Source of the DNA: Clostridium sp.
GTDB taxonomy: Bacteria; Bacillota; Clostridia; Clostridiales; Clostridiaceae
Direction of reading: 5' to 3'
Assembly: GCA_022773025.1 (NCBI GenBank)
Contig: JALEZF010000022.1
Location: 60,327 to 124,326, forward strand
Length of the DNA stretch: 64,000 bases
The notes below the pieces were generated by a model that was not told the origin of the DNA, searched no databases, and saw only the letters and a list, made by a program, of their open reading frames with translations. How positions within the stretch are numbered: the first letter of the stretch is position 1; each line of letters starts with the position of its first letter. Positions 1-8,472 of this stretch are shown here, piece after piece. Made by a program: the position numbers and the translations under genes.

Positions 1-497
1 GTAATAGAAATCATGATTTGTTCAAGGATGCTATAACTTATGGAAAGAATGGAGGTTATGTAGACCTTACTACAAGTTCAGACCCAACTTCTTCAGATGA
101 AGCTATAAAAGCTAGTACTGCTTTAAAGCTTTTATTAGAAGCGGGAGTTAATATATCAAATATAATGTTTTCTTCAGATGGTCAAGGAAGTCTCCCACGT
201 TTTGATGAAAATAGAAAGTTTATAGGTCTTGGCATAGGCTCAGTAAGTACTCTTTATAGAGAGGTAAAAGACGCTGTTCTAGAAGATGGAGTTCCAATGG
301 AAACAGCCATAAGAGTAATAACTGCCAATGTAGCAGATACATTAAAGCTTAGTGCTAAAGGTAGAATTGCCAATGGTAAGGATGCGGATTTAGTTTTAGT
401 AAATAGAGGGGATCTTTCAATAAATAGCGTCATTGCAAAAGGAAAATGGATGATAAAAGATAATAAAATTTTAGTTAAGGGGACATTTGAAGAATAA
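1..497 (+). CDS. iadA: Isoaspartyl dipeptidase, C-terminal part (cut by window edge)
   Basis: This is the C-terminal part of a beta-aspartyl (isoaspartyl) dipeptidase, a metal-dependent amidohydrolase that removes isoaspartyl residues from the ends of damaged peptides. The reading frame is open from base 3 with no start codon of its own, so the gene begins before the window. It opens with residues NRNHDLF, where this family has its conserved stretch, followed by GGYVDLTTS. The SSDGQGSLPRF segment holds the Asp expected as an active-site base in amidohydrolases, and GRIANGKDADLVLV is the usual C-terminal beta-sandwich return. The ending ILVKGTFEE also matches the family. A TTG at base 18 is not the true start. 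Family call is secure from the motifs; substrate preference is inferred. Confidence 0.88.
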   Translation, partial: NRNHDLFKDAITYGKNGGYVDLTTSSDPTSSDEAIKASTALKLLLEAGVNISNIMFSSDGQGSLPRFDENRKFIGLGIGSVSTLYREVKDAVLEDGVPMETAIRVITANVADTLKLSAKGRIANGKDADLVLVNRGDLSINSVIAKGKWMIKDNKILVKGTFEE

Positions 498-503
498 ATA
501 GTA

Positions 504-532
504 TTGACTAGTATGCATTTATGTATTAATAT
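504..532 (+). promoter_or_regulatory. Promoter of the trxA operon
   Basis: TTGACT at 504-509 and TAATAT at 527-532 are separated by 17 bases, a good sigma-A type arrangement. The predicted start of transcription near base 539 places the palindrome at 545-561 just inside the transcript. Confidence 0.6.
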
Positions 533-544
533 ATAAACATAGAG

Positions 545-561
545 ATACCCCTTGGGGGTAT
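545..561 (+). promoter_or_regulatory. CsoR/CstR-type operator candidate
   Basis: The 17-base sequence ATACCCCTTGGGGGTAT is a perfect 7-base inverted repeat around TTG. This G/C-rich core flanked by ATA/TAT is the form of operators bound by the CsoR/RcnR/CstR family (copper or persulfide sensors). It stands out in AT-rich surroundings and lies between the trxA promoter and its ribosome site, where a bound repressor would block transcription. No csoR-like gene is visible in the window. It could also form a weak RNA hairpin. Confidence 0.6.
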
Positions 562-580
562 ATGGAAGGAGATAATAATT

Positions 581-886
581 ATGTTAGAGATAAAAGATGA
601 AAATTTTAATAGTGAAATATCAGAAGGAATAGCAGTTGTAGATTTTTGGGCTCCATGGTGTGGACCTTGTAAAATGCTTGGACCAGTATTAGAGGATGTA
701 GCAGCAGAATTAGGAGAAGTTAAGTTCTGTAAGCTTAATGTGGATGAAAATATAAAGGTTCCTCAACAATTTAGCGTTGCAAGTATACCCACAGTTATGG
801 TATTCAAAGATGGAAACTTAGTTGATAAAGTTGTAGGATTCAGACCAAAAGAAGAATTAGTACAATTAGTGAAGAAACACATTTAA
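581..886 (+). CDS. trxA: Thioredoxin
   Basis: A 101-residue thioredoxin, the usual length. It carries the full active-site motif WAPWCGPCK at about residues 23-31 and the cis-proline segment SIPTVMVF. It reduces protein disulfides in the cytoplasm, receiving electrons from the reductase encoded 16 bases downstream. The start ATG follows a GGAAGGAGA ribosome site at a normal distance. The gene begins an operon with a clear promoter and a CsoR/CstR-like operator, so expression may respond to copper or reactive sulfur. This regulation is inference from the operator. Confidence 0.97.
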   Translation: MLEIKDENFNSEISEGIAVVDFWAPWCGPCKMLGPVLEDVAAELGEVKFCKLNVDENIKVPQQFSVASIPTVMVFKDGNLVDKVVGFRPKEELVQLVKKHI

Positions 887-902
887 GAATCAGGTGAAAA
901 AT

Positions 903-1763
903 ATGAGCGAAAGATATGATGTTGCAATTGTTGGTAGTGGGCCTGCTGGATTGTCTGCAGCTATCAATTGTAAGATAAGAAACAAGAATATAATCTTATT
1001 TGGAAATGAGAATTTAAGTAATAAGGTAAGCAAAGCACCAAAGATAAACAATTATCTTGGACTTCCAGGAATAAAAGGTGAAGATCTTAAGGAAGCCTTC
1101 AAGAAACATATAGACTCTATGGATATATCCATAACTTCCGAGAGAATAAATGCTATTTATGCCATGGGAGATTACTTTGCTCTTATGGTAAATGAAAAGA
1201 TGTATGAAGCGAAGTCTGTAATCCTTGCTACTGGCATGGAGTATGGAAAGGCTTTAAAAGGTGAAGAAGAGTTCCTTGGAAAAGGTGTAGGATATTGTGC
1301 TACTTGTGATGCTCCTCTATACAAGGGAAAGAAAGTAGCCATCATAGCTTACAACAAAAAGGAAGAAGAAGAGGCTAATTTCGTAAAGGAACTAGCAGAT
1401 ACAGTATATTATATACCTATGTACAAAGACATAGAGAATCTTAGAGAAGATATAATAGTTGTTAGAGAAAATCCAGTAGAGATTAAGGGCGATGATGTAG
1501 TTAAAAGTCTTCAGCTTTCAAATACTACTTTAGAAGTTGATGGAGTTTTTGTCCTAAAGGACAGCATATCACCAGATCAACTTATGCCAGGATTAAAGAT
1601 AACGGATGGCCACGTAGAAGTGGATAGACAAATGGCAACAAATCTCAATGGATGCTTTGCAGCAGGGGATTGTACTGGAAAGCCATATCAGTATATCAAA
1701 TCATCAGGCGAAGGATTAGTAGCAGCACTTAATGCAGTGAGCTATTTAAACAATAAAAAATAA
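903..1763 (+). CDS. Ferredoxin-type flavin thioredoxin reductase (FFTR-like)
   Basis: A 286-residue flavoprotein of the thioredoxin reductase fold. GSGPAG (residues 11-16) binds FAD, CATC (132-135) is the redox-active disulfide, and CFAAGDCTG near the C-terminus is the second FAD motif. The segment after the CATC motif, where NADPH-dependent enzymes have GGGxSAxE and a downstream HRR-type motif, reads IAYNKKEEEEA. The glycine loop and arginines that hold NADPH are missing. Pyridine-nucleotide-independent reductases fed by ferredoxin (FFTR, described from Clostridium acetobutylicum) or deeply rooted TrxRs have this pattern. I chose ATG 903 over GTG 894 because AGGTG at 892-896 then serves as ribosome site. 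It follows trxA directly. Confidence 0.85.
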   Translation: MSERYDVAIVGSGPAGLSAAINCKIRNKNIILFGNENLSNKVSKAPKINNYLGLPGIKGEDLKEAFKKHIDSMDISITSERINAIYAMGDYFALMVNEKMYEAKSVILATGMEYGKALKGEEEFLGKGVGYCATCDAPLYKGKKVAIIAYNKKEEEEANFVKELADTVYYIPMYKDIENLREDIIVVRENPVEIKGDDVVKSLQLSNTTLEVDGVFVLKDSISPDQLMPGLKITDGHVEVDRQMATNLNGCFAAGDCTGKPYQYIKSSGEGLVAALNAVSYLNNKK

Positions 1764-1789
1764 TGTGCAGTGATGCACATTATTTTTTT
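1759..1789. terminator. Bidirectional terminator shared by convergent genes
   Basis: AATAATGTGCA / TGCACATTATT form a perfect 11-bp stem with loop GTGA, followed by a T run on the plus strand and preceded by an A run. It overlaps the stop codons of both the reductase and the convergent cell-wall hydrolase. Confidence 0.9.
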
Positions 1790-2358
1790 GCTTTAAAGAA
1801 TACATGGTTACCTATAGTTTTCATACTAACCTTTTCAACGTTCTTCATCCATTGGGATGTGGCAGTCTTCGGGTTGTAGAAAAATATGGCTCTATCGGTA
1901 GGGTCAACTCCCTTTATAGCATCTAAAACTGCTTTCTTGCAGTCTTCATCAGGTGTAACGGAAATTTTACCATCTTTAACGCATGAAAATGCATTCTTTT
2001 GTGTTATAACGCCCTCAACAGTTTTTGGAAAGCCAGGGTTTAAGGTACGATTCAAAATAACTGAAGCAACAGCTACTTTTCCATCATAAGGCTCACCTTT
2101 ACTTTCTGCATAAACTATTTGGGACATTAAATATATGTCGTTATTTGTTAAATAAATTTTTCCCGCTCCGTTATTAAAAACTTGAACAACTTCTTGCTGT
2201 TCTTTATAGAGATTTGAACTATCATCCTTTGAAGCAGCTGTATAATAACTACCATCTGACTCCGGTGATTCGCCCATTTTGTAAGCGTATGCCACATTTG
2301 AAGGGATAATAGCGACTACCAATAGAAAACTTAAAACAATCACGGTGTATCTTTTCAT
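1780..2358 (-). CDS. SleB-type cell-wall hydrolase
   Basis: A 192-residue secreted protein with an N-terminal signal peptide (hydrophobic stretch VIVLSFLLVVAIIP) and a C-terminal Hydrolase_2 domain from about residue 80. The motif IVYAESKGEPYDGKVAVASV holds the catalytic Glu expected of SleB-like muramidase/lytic transglycosylases, and the end FFYNPKTATSQWM is typical of SleB/CwlJ relatives. It probably trims peptidoglycan, perhaps the spore cortex. It lacks the N-terminal peptidoglycan-binding domain of classical SleB. The start at 2358 is chosen because AGGAGG (2365-2370) lies six bases upstream; the longer reading frame would include that site. Confidence 0.85.
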   Translation of the reverse strand: MKRYTVIVLSFLLVVAIIPSNVAYAYKMGESPESDGSYYTAASKDDSSNLYKEQQEVVQVFNNGAGKIYLTNNDIYLMSQIVYAESKGEPYDGKVAVASVILNRTLNPGFPKTVEGVITQKNAFSCVKDGKISVTPDEDCKKAVLDAIKGVDPTDRAIFFYNPKTATSQWMKNVEKVSMKTIGNHVFFKAKK

Positions 2359-2430
2359 ATACATCCTCCTTGTTAAAATTTTCATAGTGGTATTATACCC
2401 AATAAATTTTATAATAATACATTTTTTCTT

Positions 2431-3387
2431 TTATAGGTTTAAATTATCTTTATAGTCATCTAAGGATTGCTGGAATTTTTCAACAGCTGAATCAACGGCT
2501 TCTCTTTTGCTGCTACTGTTTTCAAAGAATTTTTCCTCCTTGGAGTTTAAGGTGGACTTTGACAAATCAAGTTGAACAGCATTTAAGTAATCTCTGTAAG
2601 AAGCAATCACTTGCTTGAAATCCTCATATATTTGAGAGGCTTCACTAGGGATTGATAAGGCATAAATGTTTCTTGACAAGTTATCAAGGGAAGTTTGACA
2701 TTTATCTAAATCGGTTATGAGAGAATTATAACTATAATTGCTGTTTCGCCACTTCTCTATGTAAGGAGAAAAATCTTTGTTTATAGAAGAAAAATCAGTT
2801 GTAATTTTTTCAAAGGACATTATAAAAGTTTTGTTGGCTTCTTCTTTGATTTGCTCATTTCTATTTGACACCCTTATGGAATCTATAGAACTATACAGTG
2901 AAGAAAGTTTTTCATTACTTCCGTTAAAGAAATAAACTTTAAAAGGAGAAATCTTACTATAGGATTCACAGGCTGCCTTTTCATAATTTATTAGATTTTC
3001 CTTGCTTTCACCTAGGTCTTTTCCCTTAAGGTTGTTTAAAATAGCTGAAAACTGTCTATAAAATAAGATGTTAGAGTTTATGCCACTAGATAGATTTGAT
3101 ATTAAATCTGAATATTTTTCAGGTACATCTACAGAAGATATTTTATCTTTAACGGCATTTAAATCATCAATAGCAGAAAGAACTCTCATAGATATTTCAG
3201 GGTTACTCAAATCATTGTCTGATACATCAAAAACATATTTATTTGATAGATTTATATCGTCAATCAATGTAGACACAGGAGCAAGCTCTTTAGGAATCTT
3301 GTTTTTAGTAATCATAGGAAAAAGCGTTACGATAAAAGTTATAAGAAGGGCACTAAGAGCTAAGTTTAAAATAATATTTTTTTTCAT
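2431..3387 (-). CDS. Membrane-anchored protein of unknown function
   Basis: A 318-residue protein I do not recognise. It has one N-terminal hydrophobic segment (about residues 7-26) that looks like an uncleaved anchor or signal sequence without a lipobox cysteine. The rest is hydrophilic, Ser/Asn/Lys-rich and strongly helical, with heptad-like stretches that suggest a coiled-coil extracellular domain. A GGTGGTGAT ribosome site precedes the ATG. It is divergent from cdaA and shares the 3388-3604 spacer with it. It may be an envelope-associated scaffold, but nothing in the sequence gives a specific function. Confidence 0.75.
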   Translation of the reverse strand: MKKNIILNLALSALLITFIVTLFPMITKNKIPKELAPVSTLIDDINLSNKYVFDVSDNDLSNPEISMRVLSAIDDLNAVKDKISSVDVPEKYSDLISNLSSGINSNILFYRQFSAILNNLKGKDLGESKENLINYEKAACESYSKISPFKVYFFNGSNEKLSSLYSSIDSIRVSNRNEQIKEEANKTFIMSFEKITTDFSSINKDFSPYIEKWRNSNYSYNSLITDLDKCQTSLDNLSRNIYALSIPSEASQIYEDFKQVIASYRDYLNAVQLDLSKSTLNSKEEKFFENSSSKREAVDSAVEKFQQSLDDYKDNLNL

Positions 3388-3604
3388 AAAATCACCACCG
3401 TACCATATTTTTTAATCTTTAAGTTTCGTTTATATAAATATATTAATGAGAATAAGGTAAAATTACATTTAAAAGATAAAATACACATAGAAAGAAATTC
3501 TTAAGAAAAATAATACAATTGCTTTATAATTATTGTCGTCATGTTGCCTTAGGATAGTGTATAATTATAGTATATTCACATGGGAAATGAGGTGGCTTCC
3601 TAAG

Positions 3605-4456
3605 ATGGAATTATTTGAAATGATTTTAAATACTGTGAAAAACATCAACATTTTATCTATTCTAGATATCCTTGTTGTAGCCTATTTCTTTTACAAAGGC
3701 TACATGCTTATGAAGGAAACGAGAGCAGTCCAGCTGCTAAAGGGATTGCTGTTAATAGTAGCACTTATACCTATAAGTTATCTTTTAAATTTAAGAATGG
3801 TATACACTATTCTTATAAGAACCATAACCATTGGAGTACTTTCTGTAATCATCATATTCCAACCAGAGATAAGAAGAGCATTAGAGCATCTAGGAAGGTC
3901 GGCTTTTAATGATAAGCATATTATAGACGATGATACAGCATTGCAGAAGATGATTTTAGAAATAGTTACTGCTGTTGAAAATTTAGCATTAACTAAGACC
4001 GGTGCACTTATAGCAATAGAGCAGAATACGGGACTTGGAGATGTGATAACTAGTGGAACAAGGATAGATGCCATAGTTTCATCAGCTCTTTTAGAAAACA
4101 TATTTGTAGTAAATACGCCACTTCATGACGGAGCTACTATAATAAGAAACGGAAGAATAGAGGCATCAGGCTGTGTACTTCCTTTAACTGCAAATACAGA
4201 TATAAATAAAAAACTTGGAACTAGGCATAGGGCTGCCATAGGGCTTTCAGAGGTATCTGATGCAATTCTTATAATTGTATCAGAAGAAACAGGGGTTATC
4301 TCATTAGCTGTAAATGGAAGACTCACAAGAAATTATGATAAGAATAAACTCACAGATATATTAACAAGAATAATAAAGAATAGGCAGGCTAAAGGCAAGA
4401 CTATAGGGGAGAAGGTGAAGTTATGGATGCTAGGAATAAAAAGCAAGATATCTTAG
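3605..4456 (+). CDS. cdaA: Diadenylate cyclase CdaA
   Basis: A 283-residue membrane-bound diadenylate cyclase that makes c-di-AMP from two ATP. Three transmembrane segments occupy roughly residues 18-32, 43-62 and 66-86, followed by the DAC domain with the signature DGA at 175-177 and GTRHR at 205-209. Both motifs are intact, so the enzyme should be active. The start is set at 3605 because TGAGGTGG lies 10 bases upstream; upstream codons encode non-family residues. A TATAAT at 3560-3565 is a candidate -10. The gene overlaps cdaR by 34 bases, as in the usual cdaA-cdaR unit, but glmM, the third member in many Firmicutes, is about 23 kb away. Confidence 0.96.
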   Translation: MELFEMILNTVKNINILSILDILVVAYFFYKGYMLMKETRAVQLLKGLLLIVALIPISYLLNLRMVYTILIRTITIGVLSVIIIFQPEIRRALEHLGRSAFNDKHIIDDDTALQKMILEIVTAVENLALTKTGALIAIEQNTGLGDVITSGTRIDAIVSSALLENIFVVNTPLHDGATIIRNGRIEASGCVLPLTANTDINKKLGTRHRAAIGLSEVSDAILIIVSEETGVISLAVNGRLTRNYDKNKLTDILTRIIKNRQAKGKTIGEKVKLWMLGIKSKIS

Positions 4457-5631
4457 TAAAATTTGTTTGTTTATTGTGTTCTTTTGGACTATGGATATAT
4501 ATATCCAACGTGGAGAACCCAACCATAACTAAAACCATAAAGGATGTGGAAGTTTCAATACTCAATGAGGATGTTCTTGCTAATTCTAAGCTTGTAATGA
4601 TGCCTAATCAAAACTTTAAGGTCAATGTTGCTATTCAAGGAGCATCATCTAATGTTTATGCAGTAAAATCAGAAGACTTTAAGCTCTCTGTAGATTTAAG
4701 CTCTTATGCATTGAAGAAGGGTGACAATACTATACTGGTAAATGTGGAAAAGTCACCTTCAAATGTAAATATAAAGCAGGCGGAAACTTTAAAAGTTAAT
4801 GTAGTCCTTGATGATTTGGCAGAGAAGAGCATTCCTATAAAGGCAGATATTAATGTAGCCTCTAAAAAGGGGACTTATCCATCAACACCTATAGTTGATC
4901 CGGTGAATGCAACAATATCAGGACCTGCGCAGTATGTTGACAAGGTTGAAAGCGTGGTTGCCTCAGGAGAGGCTAAAGATGTAGAAAATGATGTAGTACT
5001 AACATTAAAACTTGTGGCTGTAGATAAAAGTAATAGGGCTATAAAAGAAGTTACAATAAATCCTGTAACTGCCAATGTCGTTGTACCTATAAAGAAGGGA
5101 AAGACGGTTCCTGTAAGTATAAAAACAAAGGGAAGCTTAAATTCTAACCTGCTTATGAAATCTATGGAGCCTTCACCTGGAAATGTTGAGATCACAGGAG
5201 ATGAATCTGCTCTCAGAAATATAACGTCCATAGATACTGAAGTTATAGATTTGTCACTCATAACAACGTCAAAAGATATAATGGCAAAGCTTAAATTGCC
5301 ACAAGGAATATCTCTCGTTAATAATACTAGTGGTACTGTAACAATAAAGTTTAATATAGAAGGAATAAGTCAAAAGACATTAAATGTTCCTATAACTATA
5401 AATGGAGTTGGAGATGGTCTAACTGCATCTTTAGATAAAGAGAGTGTAAGTATAACTATACAAGGACCTAGCAATATCCTAGATGAAATAACTGAATTGA
5501 ATGGATATATAGATGCCTCAAATTTAGGTGAAGGAACTAGTGAAGTTGCTCCAAATATTAAGCTTCAAGATGGTGTAACTATGGTGAGTATTTCACCAAG
5601 CAAACTAAAACTTACTATAACGAAGAAATAG
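4423..5631 (+). CDS. cdaR: CdaR, YbbR-domain regulator of CdaA
   Basis: A 402-residue protein with an N-terminal transmembrane helix (about residues 10-26) and a series of extracytoplasmic YbbR repeats. Repeat borders can be seen at recurring patterns of the type P-V-x-A-x-I-S-G-P and the final SITIQGPSNIL. Family members bind CdaA and tune c-di-AMP synthesis. Its start lies inside the end of cdaA, with GGAGAAGG upstream, so the two are translationally coupled. The FAD-dehydrogenase gene follows after 20 bases, probably in the same transcript. Confidence 0.93.
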   Translation: MDARNKKQDILVKFVCLLCSFGLWIYISNVENPTITKTIKDVEVSILNEDVLANSKLVMMPNQNFKVNVAIQGASSNVYAVKSEDFKLSVDLSSYALKKGDNTILVNVEKSPSNVNIKQAETLKVNVVLDDLAEKSIPIKADINVASKKGTYPSTPIVDPVNATISGPAQYVDKVESVVASGEAKDVENDVVLTLKLVAVDKSNRAIKEVTINPVTANVVVPIKKGKTVPVSIKTKGSLNSNLLMKSMEPSPGNVEITGDESALRNITSIDTEVIDLSLITTSKDIMAKLKLPQGISLVNNTSGTVTIKFNIEGISQKTLNVPITINGVGDGLTASLDKESVSITIQGPSNILDEITELNGYIDASNLGEGTSEVAPNIKLQDGVTMVSISPSKLKLTITKK

Positions 5632-5651
5632 CTTAGAGAGGAGCGAAATTT

Positions 5652-7265
5652 GTGGCCATAAAGATAAATAATATAGCATTAAATTTAGATGAAGATATAG
5701 AAAAAGATATGTCATATTTATATAAAAAAGCTGCTAAGAAGCTTAGAATAGATATTAAGGACATAAAGAATTTAAAGATACTAAAAGAATCTATAGATGC
5801 CAGAAGAAAAAACGATATAAAATTCAAATACTCAATAGAAGTGGAGTGTCCAAAGGAAGCTCATATAGTAAATAGAGTTCATGATAGAGATGTGATTTTA
5901 GAAAAGGAAACTCTGCAAGATGAATTAATATTTGGAAACAAAGTGATGAACCATAGACCTGTTATAGTTGGAATGGGACCTGCTGGAATGTTTGCAGGTC
6001 TTATGCTTGCTCAGTATGGATATAAACCTCTTATAATAGAACGTGGGGAATGTGTAGAAAATAGATCTAAAACTGTGGATAAGTTTTGGAGAGATGGAGT
6101 ACTTGATCCTAATTCAAATGTACAATTTGGAGAAGGAGGGGCAGGTACTTTTTCTGATGGTAAGCTAACAACTAGAATCAAGGATAAGCGCTGCGATTTT
6201 GTCTTAAAAGAACTTGTAGAAGCTGGAGCACCAGCAAACATAGTTTATAGTGGCAAACCTCATGTAGGTACCGATATCTTAAAAGACGTAGTAAAAAATA
6301 TAAGAAATACAATTATAAGCCTTGGTGGAGAAATACGATTTTCAAGCAGGCTTCAAGATATAAAAACTAAAGATGGAAAGCTTAAAGCTATAGTAGTTAA
6401 TGAAGAAGAAATACCATGTGAAGCTTTAATACTGGCTATAGGTCATAGTTCTAGGGACACATATGAGATGCTTTGCCGTAATAATATTTTTATGGAGCCT
6501 AAAGCCTTTGCAATAGGGGTAAGAGTTGAGCATAAACAAAGCTTTATGGATGAAAATCAATATGGTAAATTTTATAGTCATCCTAGATTAAGAGCATCAG
6601 ACTATAGATTAGTTTACAACAACAAAGAAAAGGAAAGGTCAGCATATAGCTTTTGTATGTGTCCTGGAGGAGTGGTTGTAGCGGCAGCTTCAGAAGATGA
6701 AAGGCTTGTTGTGAATGGTATGAGTTACTATTCGAGAGCAGAGGCGAATGCAAATTCGGCTATAGTTGTTACGGTAAATCCTAATGACTTTGAAGGAACC
6801 TCCCCATTAAGCGGAATGGAATTCCAAAGGCATTATGAGAGTTTATGTTATAAACTTGGAGGGGGACAGTATAGGGCTCCAGTACAAAAGATTAAGGATT
6901 TTTTAGAAGACAAAGTCACAAAATCTTTAGGAGATGTAGAGCCGTCATATAAGCCTGGATATGAATTTAAAGATATGAGAGAAGCACTTCCTCCTTATGT
7001 GGCAGATATTTTGAAGGAAGGATTCATGGATTTTGATAGAAAGATAAAAGGATTTGCAACAGGTGACGGAATAATGACGGGAATAGAAACCAGAACATCA
7101 GCACCAGTAAAGATATCTAGAAATGATAATCTAGAAAGCATTTCATTAAAAGGCCTTTACCCATCTGGAGAAGGAGCTGGTTTTGCTGGTGGAATAATAT
7201 CAGCAGCAGTTGATGGAGTTAAGGTGGCAGAAAAGATAATGAAGGAATTTAAAAGAAAAGAATAA
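5652..7265 (+). CDS. FAD-dependent dehydrogenase of the COG2509 type
   Basis: A 537-residue flavoprotein. A roughly 90-residue N-terminal domain precedes the dinucleotide-binding motif VIVGMGPAGMFAG (GMGPAG at 107-112). VQFGEGGAGTFSDGKL follows, and GLYPSGEGAGFAGGI at the C-terminus is the second FAD contact. This arrangement is typical of the widespread but functionally undefined COG2509 dehydrogenases. Translation starts at a GTG nine bases after AGGAG. It stands directly after cdaR, an association that suggests co-transcription but not a defined link to c-di-AMP. Substrate unknown. Confidence 0.85.
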   Translation: MAIKINNIALNLDEDIEKDMSYLYKKAAKKLRIDIKDIKNLKILKESIDARRKNDIKFKYSIEVECPKEAHIVNRVHDRDVILEKETLQDELIFGNKVMNHRPVIVGMGPAGMFAGLMLAQYGYKPLIIERGECVENRSKTVDKFWRDGVLDPNSNVQFGEGGAGTFSDGKLTTRIKDKRCDFVLKELVEAGAPANIVYSGKPHVGTDILKDVVKNIRNTIISLGGEIRFSSRLQDIKTKDGKLKAIVVNEEEIPCEALILAIGHSSRDTYEMLCRNNIFMEPKAFAIGVRVEHKQSFMDENQYGKFYSHPRLRASDYRLVYNNKEKERSAYSFCMCPGGVVVAAASEDERLVVNGMSYYSRAEANANSAIVVTVNPNDFEGTSPLSGMEFQRHYESLCYKLGGGQYRAPVQKIKDFLEDKVTKSLGDVEPSYKPGYEFKDMREALPPYVADILKEGFMDFDRKIKGFATGDGIMTGIETRTSAPVKISRNDNLESISLKGLYPSGEGAGFAGGIISAAVDGVKVAEKIMKEFKRKE

Positions 7266-7299
7266 TTTTTCTGAAAATAACCCTTTTTTCATAAAATTT

Positions 7300-7412
7300 T
7301 GATACAATATAGTAGGGACTAATTGATAAAAATATAACTATCTGATTTTTTACATAATACGCGGTAAGATTAACGGATAGTTAGATAATTCAGTCTCTAC
7401 TTATTTTTTTAT
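7300..7412 (+). ncRNA. Candidate small structured RNA between the COG2509 gene and ptb
   Basis: An extended -10 element TGATACAAT (7300-7308) is followed at once by a sequence that folds end to end. AGTAGGGACTAATT (7311-7324) pairs with AATTCAGTCTCTACT further down, with one bulge and one G-U pair. An inner stem TAACTATC / GATAGTTA and a short upper stem follow. The 3' side runs straight into a T-rich tail ending near 7412. The promoter, closed structure and terminator define an independent RNA of about 95 nucleotides. I do not recognise it as 6S, SRP RNA, T-box or a known riboswitch. Alternatively it is a terminator/attenuator of the upstream operon. Confidence 0.55.
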
Positions 7413-7544
7413 TAAATATAAAAAATACAAGGATACTTACATATGGAATAATTATGCTTTAAATCTACGAAGCATTGTTAAATTCCTAGCGTATATAAAG
7501 GGGAATAAAAAAATATAAAAATATAAAGAAGAGGTGCAATTGAA

Positions 7545-8459
7545 ATGGTCAAAAATTTTGATGAGGTATTAAAAAAGGTTAAATCACTTGAAACAAAAAC
7601 TGTAGCTGTAGCTGTAGCTCAAGATGAACCAGTGCTTCAAGCTATAATGGAAGCTAAAAATCAAGGAATAGCTAATGCTATACTTGTAGGGGATGAAAAG
7701 AAGATTAAAGAAGTTGCAGCTTCAATAAACATGGATTTATCTCAATTTGAAATAGTTCATGAAGCTAATGTTGCAAAGGCTGCTTTAAAAGCTGTTGAGC
7801 TTGTATCTTCAGGAAAAGCAGATATGGTTATGAAAGGTCTTGTAGATACTGCGAATTTCTTAAGAGCAGTTTTGAACAAGGAAGTAGGCTTAAGATCAGG
7901 AAGACTTATGTCTCACGTAGCAGTATTTGAAATAGCTGGTATCGATAGATTAATATTCTTAACAGATGCGGCTTTCAATATGTATCCTGAATTAAAGGAC
8001 AAGGTTGATATAATCAATAACTCAGTAAAAATGGCTCATGCCATAGGTATCGAGTGTCCAAAGGTTGCACCAATATGTGCAGTAGAGGTTGTAAACCCAA
8101 GTATGCCAGCAACTTTAGATGCAGCAATGTTATCTAAGATGAGCGATAGAGGACAAATAAAGGGATGTATAGTTGACGGACCTTTAGCATTAGACAATGC
8201 TTTATCAGAAGAAGCAGCTAAGCACAAAAATGTAGGTGGACCAGTTGCAGGAAAAGCTGACATCATGGTTTTACCTAATATAGAAGCAGGAAACGTTATG
8301 TACAAAACTTTGACATACACATCTAATTCAAAAAATGGGGGCTTATTAGTAGGAACAACAGCTCCAGTTATATTAACTTCAAGATCAGACAGTTTCGAAA
8401 CAAAGATGAATTCAATAGCTTTAGCAGCACTAGTTGCAGAGCATAATAAATTATCTTAG
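7545..8459 (+). CDS. ptb: Phosphate butyryltransferase
   Basis: A 304-residue phosphotransacylase that converts butyryl-CoA and phosphate to butyryl phosphate, the first step of the ATP-yielding butyrate branch. The pattern [17 protein letters not shown] and the end [19 protein letters not shown] are typical of Ptb rather than acetate-type Pta. Length is normal. A GAAGAGGTG ribosome site precedes the ATG. Butyrate kinase follows after 13 bases, which settles the pathway. A role with other short acyl groups cannot be excluded. Confidence 0.93.
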   Translation: MVKNFDEVLKKVKSLETKTVAVAVAQDEPVLQAIMEAKNQGIANAILVGDEKKIKEVAASINMDLSQFEIVHEANVAKAALKAVELVSSGKADMVMKGLVDTANFLRAVLNKEVGLRSGRLMSHVAVFEIAGIDRLIFLTDAAFNMYPELKDKVDIINNSVKMAHAIGIECPKVAPICAVEVVNPSMPATLDAAMLSKMSDRGQIKGCIVDGPLALDNALSEEAAKHKNVGGPVAGKADIMVLPNIEAGNVMYKTLTYTSNSKNGGLLVGTTAPVILTSRSDSFETKMNSIALAALVAEHNKLS

Positions 8460-8472
8460 GGGGATTTTTGAA

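Noticed and set aside
7478-7496. Rex-type site TTGTTAAATT before ptb
   Set aside because: Only one half matches; the second half lacks TTAACAA.
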